64,000 nucleotides of DNA, taken from Puccinellia tenuiflora. Lineage: Eukaryota; Streptophyta; Magnoliopsida; Poales; Poaceae. Within the stretch, counting starts at the first letter, position 1, and each line of letters starts with the position of its first letter. The position numbers and the translations under genes are program-made. Positions 22,592-33,141 of this stretch are shown here, in pieces. The stretch spans positions 417,225-481,224 of the forward strand of contig QRDG01000535.1 in the NCBI GenBank assembly GCA_012064385.1, in the 5' to 3' direction. Under the pieces are notes generated by a model, which was not told where the DNA came from, did not search any database, and was given only the letters and a program-made list of their open reading frames with translations.

Positions 22592-24129
22592 TCAGGCCTT
22601 CGGGCCTCCTGGGGTGCCCCCGTCGTCCGCAGCGGCACTTTCCTCCTCTTCTGCGGCGTCCTCCTCGCCATGTCCTCGTCCTCCTCTACCTCGACCTGGT
22701 CGAACTTCTTGGCATACGCCTATGCGGCCTTCCGTTATCCTGTCGCTCACCGCCATGCGGCAGTTGAGGTCGACGGGCGCCGTCACGGCCTCGAGGTCGA
22801 GGGAAGGCTGAAGCTCGCGAGGTTGGCGAAGAAATGCGGCCAAGTGGTGAGGACGAGGAGATCGCGACTCTCCTCCACGACGCGTTCGTTGAGGCTCTTT
22901 GTGGTCTCTTCAAGCTTCGCGAGGAATCACTCGAAGAAGAACGCGTACCCGGCCTCGTCATCGCTCCCCTCTGCGGTGAAGGAGGGGACCTCGGTCCCCA
23001 GGTGGACCCCAACAACACGTGCGCGGGACACCAGGTCATGGAGCATGCGCTGGCGCTGACGCGACATGGTTTGGGGGATCTACGCATTGCGCTATGCCTC
23101 ATCCGCGGTGTCCTTCGAGCACGATGCCCCATTCATCGAATATGGGCAGGCTCCTGCGGTGCTCGTGCACCTTCTCTTCCCCAAAGGTGAAGAGCGGTCG
23201 GGCCTCGTCGGCGGCTGGGGCTGGGATGGCCGCCGAAGTGAAGAGGGTCCCCATGACCTTGTCCAACACCTCCGGAGTGAAGCTGTACGTGCACAGGTGC
23301 ATCCCATCCTCCGAGCCTGTGTACGTCCACATGGGCTCTGAATGCCACTGGAGGGGGGCGATGCGGCGCCTCGTGAAGTCCTTCGCCACCATCTGGCCGA
23401 TGAGTTCGGTGTCGCGGGTCCCCCACAGGCACTCGTACACCGCGTCAAGGTTTGGGCCCTCGAAGCCCTCACTCGCCCAGCGCGCCCACTTCTTCGGGGG
23501 CGCCACAGGCATATCCAGGAGATGGTTCTTCACCTTGGTGTCGACAAAGAACCACCGCTGGCGGAAGTCCTCCACCTTCTTCGTCACCTTGGTGATGGCA
23601 TTCTCGCCGCTCCACATGATAGGGATGTAGTTCTTGCTCCTGGCGTCGGCGATGCGGATGGAGACGCATCCGGTCCGCTTGTTCTGCGCGGAGGACTGGA
23701 GTGTGTAGAAGTTGCGGAACAGCTCGACAGAAGGACGGACACCGACGTAGGCCTCACAGAGGTAGGCGAAGATGGAGAGGATGAGGATGGAATTGGGATG
23801 AAGATGGAGGAGTTGGATCTGGTATGTCTCCAAAACCGCCATGAGGAAGTCGAGAAGAAAGGAGGAACGAGACCGGCGAAGAGAGTGTGAAGGAAGATGG
23901 GGTAGTACCCCTCGCGAAGCTTGCTGCTGCCGGCCGGCTTCATGCTTGTGGCACCGTGCTCGTTGGTCTTCGCGGCCGCCAGGTGGCGCACCTTGTCAAT
24001 CCCCACCGAGTTGATGCGGGACCCCCGCAGTGCCTCCTTGGGTTCAGCACTCCCCGACGCCACCGCGGGCTTGCCAGCCTGCATCGGAGCCTTGTCCTTC
24101 TTGGGAGCGGCTGCTTTCTTGGGTGCCAT
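22592..24129 (-). pseudogene. Antisense gene of element B, middle deleted
   Basis: The ATG at 24129-24127 starts MAPKKAAAPKKDKAPMQ as in A. A frameshift near 23855 splits the N-terminal domain; downstream the frame 23842-23099 carries MAVLETYQIQLLHLHPNSIL and WFFVDTKVKNHLLDMP to IVLEGHRG. The same ~1.95 kb internal deletion as in A joins it to the C-terminal module (ending at about 22592), which has extra indels. Function unknown; the N-terminal half resembles PF04195. Confidence 0.72.
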
Positions 24130-24426
24130 GGTCGCAGAAGAGAAGAAGATCTTGGAGGTGATGCGCTCTGGGAAGAAGGAGGCGTCTGGGGGAAGTGTGC
24201 GGCGAAGTAATGGGCGAAGTGATGGGCGCCATCATCGCGCACAGGCTTTATCGACCAGTTACCAAGGGCTGGCGGGCCCCACCGGGTCGCCCGTTGGAGC
24301 CGAGGAGATCGTGGCTTCGGGCGCAACCGCTGCGCCCACGTGTCACGGCCCAGGTAGGCATCGTTGGGCCCCGACGCTTCGCCTGCATCTGCGGACTTCG
24401 CGTGCCCATCGTGGACCGGGGGCTGC

Positions 24427-24907
24427 TGTCGACACAATGGAAACCAGGGTACCACGGGCCGGCCTGCCAGGGGCCCACGACACTCTTCAGAAGATTTCGC
24501 TAAGGACCAGGCTCTCCAAGCCTGGCGAGCCTCGCGAGGGTTTTTCCCCTCGCGAGGGACCTCTCCTCGAGAGGGCATCTCGGATGCTACCGTCGATTCT
24601 GCCAAGGATCAAGCCAAAAGGCTCGGTGAGGCCTCCAGCCTCGCGGGGTTCCTTCCCCACGAAGCAAGCTCTGTCTCCGCGATAGAGCGCACATGGGCTC
24701 TGCGCCCTCCGCCAGACCCGGGCGCGCCTACGCGCGGTGATGACAACGCCGCAGTTGCCACTCTCGTGTATAAAGCAATCAACAAGGCAGCACCAAGCAA
24801 AGGAGCTACAAGAATGCCATTTCGGTGATAAGGAGACCATCTGCCGCTACACTCAAGGGCGACGTCACGTGGGGCGCATCCCGAGCCCCAGCAGCGCCAG
24901 CCCACCG
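24427..24907 (+). repeat. 3' LTR of element B, truncated
   Basis: It starts TGTCGACACAATGG after a G-rich tract and matches A's LTR to 'agcccaccg', where it stops at the N of 24908. About 600 bp expected from A's LTR, including the TATA box, is missing. Confidence 0.88.
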
Positions 24908-24908
24908 N
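24908..24908. other. Ambiguous base (N) at a sequence junction
   Basis: This is the only N in the window. To its left is the middle of B's 3' LTR, to its right the internal 3' region of minus-strand element E. No transposon terminus lies on either side. Confidence 0.9.
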
Positions 24909-25241
24909 CTATTGCGAAGCAAACTTGCTGAGTAACAGGGTACACAATGACCAATCTGTTTAGACCCAGAATAAATGACGCATTTCGGTGCCGGAACGCT
25001 TTGAAGCAAACCCGGCGCAAAAAGCTAGCAGACAAACATTAATTTGGCAAAACGTTGTTTTTTCATCACCTTAAGGGCGATTCAACATGAAAGATAGTTT
25101 ACCAACAAGCAACACAGGCAATTTCGGGTAAACAGATGATAGCAATAAGATCATTGGGAAATAAAGGATGGTACAGATTCTCGAATTTCACATGAGAGAA
25201 ACCAATTTTTATTTCATGATCACATTGACATGGTTACAATA
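24909..25241 (-). mobile_element. Element E, 3' internal fragment left of nested element C
   Basis: It is noncoding in all frames. It belongs to E because C (25242-37931) is bracketed by CAATA, and removing C joins this fragment to the end of E's pol (37937 onwards). The 3' LTR of E, expected farther left, is absent beyond the N. Confidence 0.65.
25237..25241. repeat. Target-site duplication CAATA, left copy
   Basis: It precedes the TGTCGGCACAG start of element C; the right copy is at 37932-37936. Confidence 0.9.
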
Positions 25242-26199
25242 TGTCGGCACAGTGGAAACCAGGGTACCACGGGCCGGCCTGCCAGGGCCCACAACACTCT
25301 TCAGAAGATTTCGCTAAGGACCAGGCTCTCCAAGCCTGGCGAGCCTCGCGAGGGTTTTTCCTCGCGAGGGACCTCTCCTCGAGAGGGCATTTCCAAGGAT
25401 CAAGCCAAAAGGCTCGGCGAGGACTCCAGCCTCGCGGGGTTCCTTCCCCACGAAGCAAGCTTTGTCTCCGCGACAGAGCGCACATGGCTCTGCGCCCTCC
25501 GCAGAGTCACGGGCACGGTTGCGCGCGCTGACGACAGCGCCGCAGTGGCCGTTCTCATGTATAAAGCAGTCAACAATGCTGCACCAAGCAAAGAAGCTAC
25601 AAGAATTGCCGTTTCAGTGATAAGGGGACCGTCTGCCGCTACGCTCCAAGAGCGACGTCACCGTGGGGCGCCTCCCGAGCCTCAGCAGCGCCAGCCCACC
25701 GTCCCGGCTGGACGGTGGCTTTTCCAGCTTTGGTGACGCCGCTCCCTGCCATGGACCGCGTCCATGGACTCTGCCTTTATCGTGCACCCGTCCTCCTCCT
25801 TCGTCGCCATGTGGTAACCCTTCCCGCCAAGATATTTGGGGGAAGAGGTCCAGGACACCTATAAAAGGAGGGGGAGCACGTTTGGGCAAAGGGTTCGACT
25901 CTGTTGGATTTTTAGCTGGTTAGCCATTGTTACCCACCTCGAGCTCCCAAAGCTCTCCTTGTACTGTAACCTCTACAAGCAGTGCAATACAACCAAGGCA
26001 GGACGTAGGGGTTTTACCTCTCCAAGAGGGCCCTGAACCTGGGTAACATCATGTGTTCATCTCTGCAGTGTCGTCCCATAGCGATCTCGACGAGCGCCGT
26101 CGCCGAGGCGCGTTGAGGGTTGTTTGATTCCGTGTGCAGCCCCTTACTTGATTCCTTACCTAGTGAGACACACCCAGTTCCTGGGACAGTTCTCCGACA
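25242..26199 (+). repeat. 5' LTR of element C (958 bp)
   Basis: It begins TGTCGGCACAGTGG and ends TCTCCGACA. TATAAAAG is at 25860-25867; the CCATGGAC palindrome lies about 110 bp upstream. It lacks the TTGGAAGA-rich insertion and the 'gatgctaccttcgattct' segment of the A/B subtype. Confidence 0.95.
25860..25867 (+). promoter_or_regulatory. TATA box of element C 5' LTR
   Basis: TATAAAAG in conserved context; the expected start of the genomic transcript is about 30 bp downstream. Confidence 0.65.
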
Positions 26200-28487
26200 T
26201 TTGGAGCGCCACGTCGACCCCGAGCCCCGCGTCGAGCATCCAGAGGACAACAACGACGACCACGTCGAGGACAACCTCGGCGAAGAGGAGGCTTCCTCCC
26301 TGTACCCGTCGCGGGACCGTGCTACCTCCTCGCTGGGCCGCCCTGCGCCCAGCCCGGCAACTGCGCTTCTCATGGCGCAGGAGCTGCTGCAGTACCGTCC
26401 CACGTCGGAGGCTCAAGAAGCCTGGCTCAACCGCCCGCACCGTCTCGTTCGCTGGTTCGCTCTGCGCGCGCAGGGGACGTGGCGCACGGCGCGCCGCATG
26501 CACCTCCTCGTCATCCCACGCCTGCTCCAGCTCCACCAGTTCCATCGCAACCTGCTCCAGCCGGGGCTCCTCCTCACGACAACTGCGATGCATTGCACGT
26601 GTCGTCGCCGCATGACTGCCAAATCGTGCAGCGAGCCCCGTAGGATGCACGCGTGAAGATCGAGCGCCAGCAGGATCGCCACAAACGCGCCGTCCAGGAC
26701 GTCGCCACTGCGGGGCACCACCTCCGCGCCACCCTCGCCAACGGCGTGGTCACCTACGGCACGACGGCCACGTTCACTCGCAGCCTCCGTCGCGTCGTCT
26801 GGCCAGTCAAGTTCAAGCCGGATCTTCCTCCGCGCTACGACGGCAAGAACAACCCCCTGGAGTTCCTGCAGCTCTACACTTTGGCCATCCAGGCCGCGGG
26901 GGGCGACGACAAAGTCATGGCGAACTGGTTCCCCATGGCCCTCAAGTACTCTGCGTCCTCGTGGCTCACGAACCTCCCCGCTGAGTCCATCAACACCTGG
27001 GAGGACCTCTGCCGGTGCTTCGTCGCAAACTTCAAGGGCACGTACGAGCGCGGCCTCACATACAACGACCTCCGCGGCGTACGCCAGAAGCCTGGCGAGA
27101 CCCTCCGCAAGTACATCCAGCGCTTCAGCCAGGTGCGCAACAAGATCCCCAACGCCACTGACGCGCAGGTCATTTCGGCCTTCCAGGCTGGAGTCACGGA
27201 TGTGCGGATGCTCGAGAAGCTTGGCATCCACGACAACATCACCACCGTCGTCAAGCTCTTCGACTTGGCGGACAAGTGCGCCAAGGCTGAGGAGGGCCGC
27301 TTGTTTGTCAAGAACGAGCTAGGGGACCCTGCCGAGGGATCCAAGAAGAAGAAGAAATCCACCGAGAAGCGCAAGACCACTGCGGTCCTTGCGGCTGAGC
27401 CTGACGCCAAGCAACCTCGCGCTGCCGCTCCAGCCACAGACCCCGAGAAAAAAGATGATCGCCCTTCTGCATCTACCACAACAGGCATTCCCATGCTACC
27501 GAGGACTGCTACGACCTCAAGAGGCTTCGCGAGGCTCGCGAGGCGCGCGAGCGGCAGCAAGGTCGCGGTGGCCGCGGCGGCCGCGGAGGGCGACGCTGGA
27601 ACAACAACAACTACGACGACAACTACCAGCAGAACCCTCAAGCCAACGCCGTCCAGCCCGCGAACGACAACCTCCCTGCCGAGACTCCTGAGGGCTACAA
27701 GGTGCCTCACGGGGCCGCTTGCATCCTCGGCGGGGCCCAGGCCCCCAGCTCCAACCGCCAATTCAAGCAACTCGCCCGCGAGATCGCGGCAGCGCTTCCC
27801 GGGGTTGAGGCCTCCAGGCCCCTCAAGTGGTCCCAGTACCCCATCACTTTCGACTCCAGCGACCACCCCAAGTCCACTTCGACTGTTGGCACCATCCCGC
27901 TGGTCTGCACCCCCACCATCAACAACATCGCAGTCTCTAAGACGCTCATCGATGGGGGTGCAGGCCTCAACGTCATCTCTGTCGAGACTTTCGAGAAGAT
28001 GCAGGTGCCTTACGAGTGGCTCATGCCCACCAGGCCCTTCTCGGGGGTGACAGAGGGTCTCACGACCCCTCTGGGGAAAGTGAGGCTCGCGGTCACTTTC
28101 GGCACGCAAGCCAACTACCGCACCGAGCTGATCGACTTCGACGTCACGCACATCGGCCTGCCCTACAACGCCATCCTCGGCTACCCCACCCTCGCCAAGT
28201 TCATGGCGGTAACCCACCACGCCTACAACCTCGTCAAGCTCCCTGGCTCGGGTGGCACCATCGTCATCCGCGGCATGGTCTCAGACGCCCTGTATGCTGC
28301 GCAAGCGGCCTACAAGGCTACCGCGGTGGCGTCCCCCGCTGACGAGGATGAGGAACCCCTCCCGAGGCACCCCGCGAAGAAGAAGCAGTTGTTCTCTCAG
28401 GAGAAGGCCATGACGAAGCAGGTGCCTCTTGAGGCAAACGGCTCGGGGGCTAGCATCACCATCGGCGCCAGCTTGCCTCCCAAATAG
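26200..28487 (+). pseudogene. Gag-protease of element C
   Basis: Coding-like sequence begins almost at the LTR edge: acidic LERHVDPEPRVEHPED..., then ATALLMAQELLQYRPTSEAQ, a Pro/Ala-rich linker, and the gag domain (FKPDLPPRYDGKNNPLEF; WLTNLPAESINTWEDL; YIQRFSQVRNKIP). A Cys/His motif and DGGAG protease (KTLIDGGAGLNVISVETF, about 27939-27992) follow, ending at TAG 28485-28487. Damage: a frame change between the N-terminal segment and the linker (about 26440-26480), TAG at 26641-26643 where B has GAG, and a lost C near 27463 in the Cys/His motif. From 27702 the protease frame is open to the stop. Confidence 0.85.
28485..28487 (+). promoter_or_regulatory. In-frame UAG between protease and RT (element C)
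   Basis: Same codon and context as 18257-18259 in B (CCCAAATAGGAAAGC). RT coding continues in phase after it. Confidence 0.5.
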
Positions 28488-31400
28488 GAAAGCACGCTCG
28501 TCGCCTTCCTCAGGGAAAACTCTGACATGTTCGCGTGGACACCGTCAGATATGTCCGGAGTACCGAGGGAGGTGATCGAGCACCACCTAGCCGTGTGTCC
28601 AAACGCACGCCCCATGAAGCAAAAGGCACGGCGCCAGGCGCCAGAGAAGCAAGATTCATCGTTCAAGAAGTAGAAAAGTTGAAGAAAGCTAGCATCATCA
28701 AGGAAGTTGTCCATCCCACTTGGCTCTCCAATGGTTTGGTCGTCCCCAAGCACACCGGAGGAAGCCGCCTCTGCATCGACTTCACCGACCTCAACAAAGC
28801 TTGCCCCAAGGACCCTTATCCCCTCCCGAGGATCGACCAGATCGTGGACTCCACTGCCGGCTGCGCACTCCTCTATTTTCTGGATGCCTTCTTAGGCTAT
28901 CACCAGATCAAGATGGCGAAGGAGGACGATGAGAAGACAGCATTTCTTACCCCTTGTGGTGTGTTTTGCTACGTCTGCGTGCCTTTCGGCCTGAAAATGC
29001 CGGTGCCACTTTCCAGCGCCTCATGAGGATCGCCTTGGGGGCTCAAATGGGAAGGAATGCAGAGGCCTACGTCGACGACATCGTGGTCAAGACCAGCGAG
29101 AAGGACACGCTCATCAAGGACCTCGAGGAGACATTTGCCAACCTACGCAAGGTAAACATCAAGCTGAACCCCGCCAAGTGCGTCTTCGGGGTCCCTTCAG
29201 GCAAACTCCTCGGGTTCCTGGTGTCTCATCGTGGCATCGAAGCAAACCCCGACAAGATCAGGGCCATAGAAGAGATGCAGCCTCCTCGTCGCCTCAAGGA
29301 CATGCAGCACTTAGCGGGATGTATGGCCAGCCTTGGCCGTTTCATCTCCAAGTTCGGCGAGAGGGCGCTGCCGTTTTTCAAGATCATGAAGAGGTCCGGT
29401 CCTTTCAAGTGGACCCCTGAAGCGACAAAGGCCTTCGAGGACCTGAAAAAGTATCTGGCGAGCCCACCCATCATGGTTGCCCCACGCCCTCGCGAGCCTC
29501 TGAAGCTGTACCTTGTAGCCACTCCTCAGACGGCAAGCGCGGCCTTGGTGGCTGAAAGGGAAGAGCCAGTCCTCGCCAAGCAGAGCTCCTCCTCGCCAAG
29601 CCCAGAACTCCTCGACAAGGAAGCAGCCTCGTCAAGCCTCCAGCCTCATGCCGAACCTCTACAAGGGGGGCCTTAAGAGAACCTCGACAAGGACTCCACC
29701 GAGCCTCGAGAGGAGCCAGCCGCTGCCACGTCAACAACCACCCTCGTCGAGCATCCCGTGTACTTCGTCAGCACAGTGCTGCGGGATGCTTGCGAGTGCT
29801 ACCCCATGCAGCAGAAGCTCCTTTTCTCACTCCTCAACGCCTCCAGGAAGCTGCGTCACTACTTCCAGGGTCACCCCATCAAGGTGGTCACCTCGTACCC
29901 CCTGGAGCAGGTCCTACACAACCCAAACGCAACAGATCGCGTCGCAAGTTGGGGCATCGAGCTGCAACCCTTCGAACTGGAGTTTGACACCACAAGGGTC
30001 ATCAAGGGCAGGGCGCTGGCTGATTTCGTGGCTGAATGGACGGACACGCGTGAAAAAGAGCCTCAAGAGGAGGAAGCTACAGCCTCAGGAGGAACGGAGC
30101 CCAGCTACTGGACCATGCACTTCGATGGCGCCTTCGCGGCCCAGAGTGCAGGGGCTGGTGCTGTCCTGACCTCACCAACAGGCGACAAGCTCTACTACGC
30201 CGTCCAGTTGTGCTTCGAAGACAGCGACAAGGTCTCCAACAACATTGCTAAATATGAAGGCCTCCTCGTTGGGCTCAGAGCTGCCATTGCCCTCGGCATC
30301 AAGCGCATCCTCATCAAAGGCGACTCTCAGCTCCTCGTCAACTTCTCCAACAAAAGCTACACGCCTAAGGACACCTACATGGTAGCTTACCTTGAACATG
30401 TACGCAAACTCGAGAAGCACTTCAAGGGCATGGAGCTCAAGCATATCCCGCGAGGGGAAAACCAAGAAGCAGATGAAGTCGCCAGGCGAGCGGCAAGAAG
30501 GGAAGCCCAGAAGCTTGGGGTGTTCGAGGAGAGACTCGCCAGGTCCTCGGTCAAGCAACCAGCGGTCAACACGAGCATCAATTAGGAGCTCCCGCCAGCC
30601 CCATCAAGTGGAGCACCAAACTGTGGGTTGCCCTCAGGCGATCGCCTGCTGATGACCTTGGTACGCCAAGACACTGGTTGGATCAACGAGATCAAGAGCT
30701 ACTTGCAAGATCGAGTCCTTCCCGAGGAAGATGCAGAGGCCGAGAGGGTTGCTCGCCAAGCCAAGTCCTACTGCCTCCACGACGGAGACATGTACCGTAA
30801 GCGCCCAAATTGGGTTGCGTTGCGGTGCGTCCCCGCCGAGGAAGGCCGCCAGCTCATCAACGACATCCACAACGGAGAGTGCGGCCACCATTCATCCTCA
30901 CGCACCCTCGCAGGCAAGGTCTTCCGGAGTGGTTTCTACTGGCCTTCAGTGCTTCAAGATGCAGCCGCAATCGTCCAGTCCTGTGACGCCTGCCAATTCC
31001 ACGCCAAGCAAATTCACCAGCCCGCGCAAGGACTCCAAACTATCCCGCTCTCCTGGCCGTTCGCGGTCTGGGGGCTGGACCTCCTGGGACCTTTCCCGCG
31101 AGCGCTCGGGGGCTACCGCTACCTCTACGTCGCCATCGACAAGTTCACCAAGTGGCCTGAGGTGGAACCCGTGCGCACCATCCCGGCGAAATCAGCGGTA
31201 AAATTCATCAGGAGCTTGGTCTGCCGCTTTGGCGTGCCCAACTACATCATCACCGACAACGGCTCTCAATTCATCAGCGGCGCCTTCAAGTCCTACTGCG
31301 GGAGCCTCGGCGCCCAAATCTGCTACGCCTCAGTGGCTCACCCATGAAGCAACGGGCAGGCTGAGCGAGCCAACACCGAGGTGCTCAAGGGCCTCAAGAC

Positions 31401-31914
31401 GAGAAGCTTCAACCGCCTCAAGGCCAGCGGCAAGCACTAGATCGATGAGCTCCCCTCGGTGCTCTGGTCCATCCGCACCACGCCAACGAAGCCGACTGGC
31501 GAGACGCCGTTCTCCCTTGTCTATGGCGCCGAAGCCATTCTTCCCGGCGAGATCACCCACGGCTCTCCACGAGTCTTGGCCTTCAAGGAGGCTGAGCTGG
31601 ACGGACTCGGCAACGACGACCTGCTGCTGCTCGAGGGGCTCCACCGCAATGCAGCCCTGAGAGCGGCAAAGTACCAGCAAGACCTCCGTCTCTACCACAA
31701 CCGCCACATCCGCCCATGCACTCTCGAAGCAGGAGACCTTGTCCTGAGGAGAATCCTCTCCAGGGCAGGCCTCCACAAGCTCTCGCCAATGTGGGAAGGA
31801 CCCTACAGGGTCGTGCACATCGCCAGGCCTGGCTCCGCGCAACTCGAGACGGAGGACGGCATTCCTGTCGCCAACCCCTGGAACATCCAGCACCTGCGCA
31901 AGTTCTACCCCTGA
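28488..31914 (+). pseudogene. RT-RNase H-RNase H-integrase of element C
   Basis: Same domain order as B. RT contains YVDD at 29068-29079; the second RNase H has MHFDGAFAAQSAGAG and KGDSQLLVN; integrase has HHCC and DDE (DLLGPF, DNGSQF) and ends YP-TGA at 31912-31914. Disruptions relative to B: loss of G near 28652, loss of A near 28997, TAA at 29674-29676, TAG at 30583-30585, TGA at 31345-31347, and TAG at 31438-31440, the last identical to the stop in A. The protein would copy RNA to cDNA and integrate it; this copy is inactive. Confidence 0.9.
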
Positions 31915-33141
31915 TCGTCCTCGACAAGCAATTTTTGCATCAAGGGAGAGCTTTGTGCCATCATCCTCCACGAGGAAAATATTCGAGCTCCCCTCTCTAC
32001 TATACGTTGCCACGGGCCGTTCGAGAAGACTCTCAAGCCGCCACGCCTCGGCAAGGTGACTTCTTCAAGCACCATGCCTTGGCGAGGTGGATCCCCATGC
32101 CCAGACATGGCGGACCACATGCTCTACAAAGCCACCCCCGCATAGGGACCCCCTCTCTGAGCTCTCTCTACATGCGTCGCCTCGGGCCGCGAGAGTCTCA
32201 GCCACTCCATGTGCAACCCCATGCCCAGACATGGCGGATTTTGTACTTCTGGCCACGCCAGTGTAATTAACCCTTATTTTCAGGTCACTTTGAACCTTTG
32301 CGCTTCGCGGCAGCATATGTTGTTGCTTCGGTAAGCGGTTATATTGTTGCATTTCATCCTTGCTTGCTCGTATGATCCCTCCTGTGCATCTCACGAGCGG
32401 GGGCTGAGCATGGTGCCTATGTCTCGGGAGCATCCCAGCAGCGCCTCAAACCCAAGGGATCCGATCTCTGAACTCACGGGTCAGCTCTTATGTATGTCAA
32501 CTCCCAAGGAGCTCTGAACTCATGGGCCAGCTCCCGTGCACGTCAACTCACCAAGGACCTTGGTGCCTGTTCTCCTCGCAAGACACACATGAAGGAACCT
32601 ACGAGCACGCATGAGTTATCTAGCTATGTATCGCTTGTGGGTATGCCTATCTGTCCAAGCGCAGGAAAGCAGGTTCAAAACAAGCCTCAGGCAACCTCAG
32701 GAGGGAAAACGCCTCATCAGGGAACCCACACCCTCTCCAAGGCAAAAACACCTCGCGAAGCTAAGTCCAAACACTTGGTTAAATTTCCTTTCGCTGGTTT
32801 TTGTCCCTCGAGCCTCTTTTCTCTCTCCTATGCCTAATGGGCTGCTTGCGCGTTAAAGGGGAGCCCCGAGCATCGCGCCTCGGGAGCTCTTACTTCTCAA
32901 GGCCTCGCGCACCCCCCGGCCTTGTGGAGCCCTGACTCTCACATACCGAAGCGGCGGTGGTGTAGCGCTAAGAGAGGGTCCTAAGACATAGAGCGAAAAA
33001 GACATGAAGGGAAAGATAAAAGCCTCCCGAGGGACAGTCACGAGCGCATTCAAATAAAACTTAAGCAAGTCTTTACAAGGCTTTACAAACAAAATGCTAA
33101 GACAATATATGCCCCATGCACATCCAGCTACAGGAAAGAGC
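31915..33141 (+). other. Noncoding spacer of element C
   Basis: Equivalent to 1475-2642 in A. No supported gene. It contains the 46-bp tandem pair listed separately. Confidence 0.5.
32463..32555. repeat. Two tandem ~46-bp repeats in element C spacer
   Basis: Copies at 32463-32508 and 32509-32555, matching 2023-2115 in A. Confidence 0.7.

Larger units (their letters stand above)
15523..24907 (+). mobile_element. Gypsy element B (Tat-like), deleted at both ends
   Basis: Order: truncated 5' LTR, gag-protease, UAG, RT-RNase H-RNase H-integrase, noncoding spacer, antisense gene, truncated 3' LTR. The LTR subtype and the deletion inside the antisense gene are the same as in A. Private damage includes a 5' LTR/leader/gag deletion, a deletion of about 0.3 kb in the spacer near 22203, several frameshifts and stops, and loss of the last ~600 bp of the 3' LTR at the N of 24908. 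Confidence 0.92.

Noticed and set aside
26874..28220. 448-codon minus-strand ORF opposite gag of element C
   Set aside because: Shadow of the GC-rich gag-protease reading frame; no recognisable motifs.
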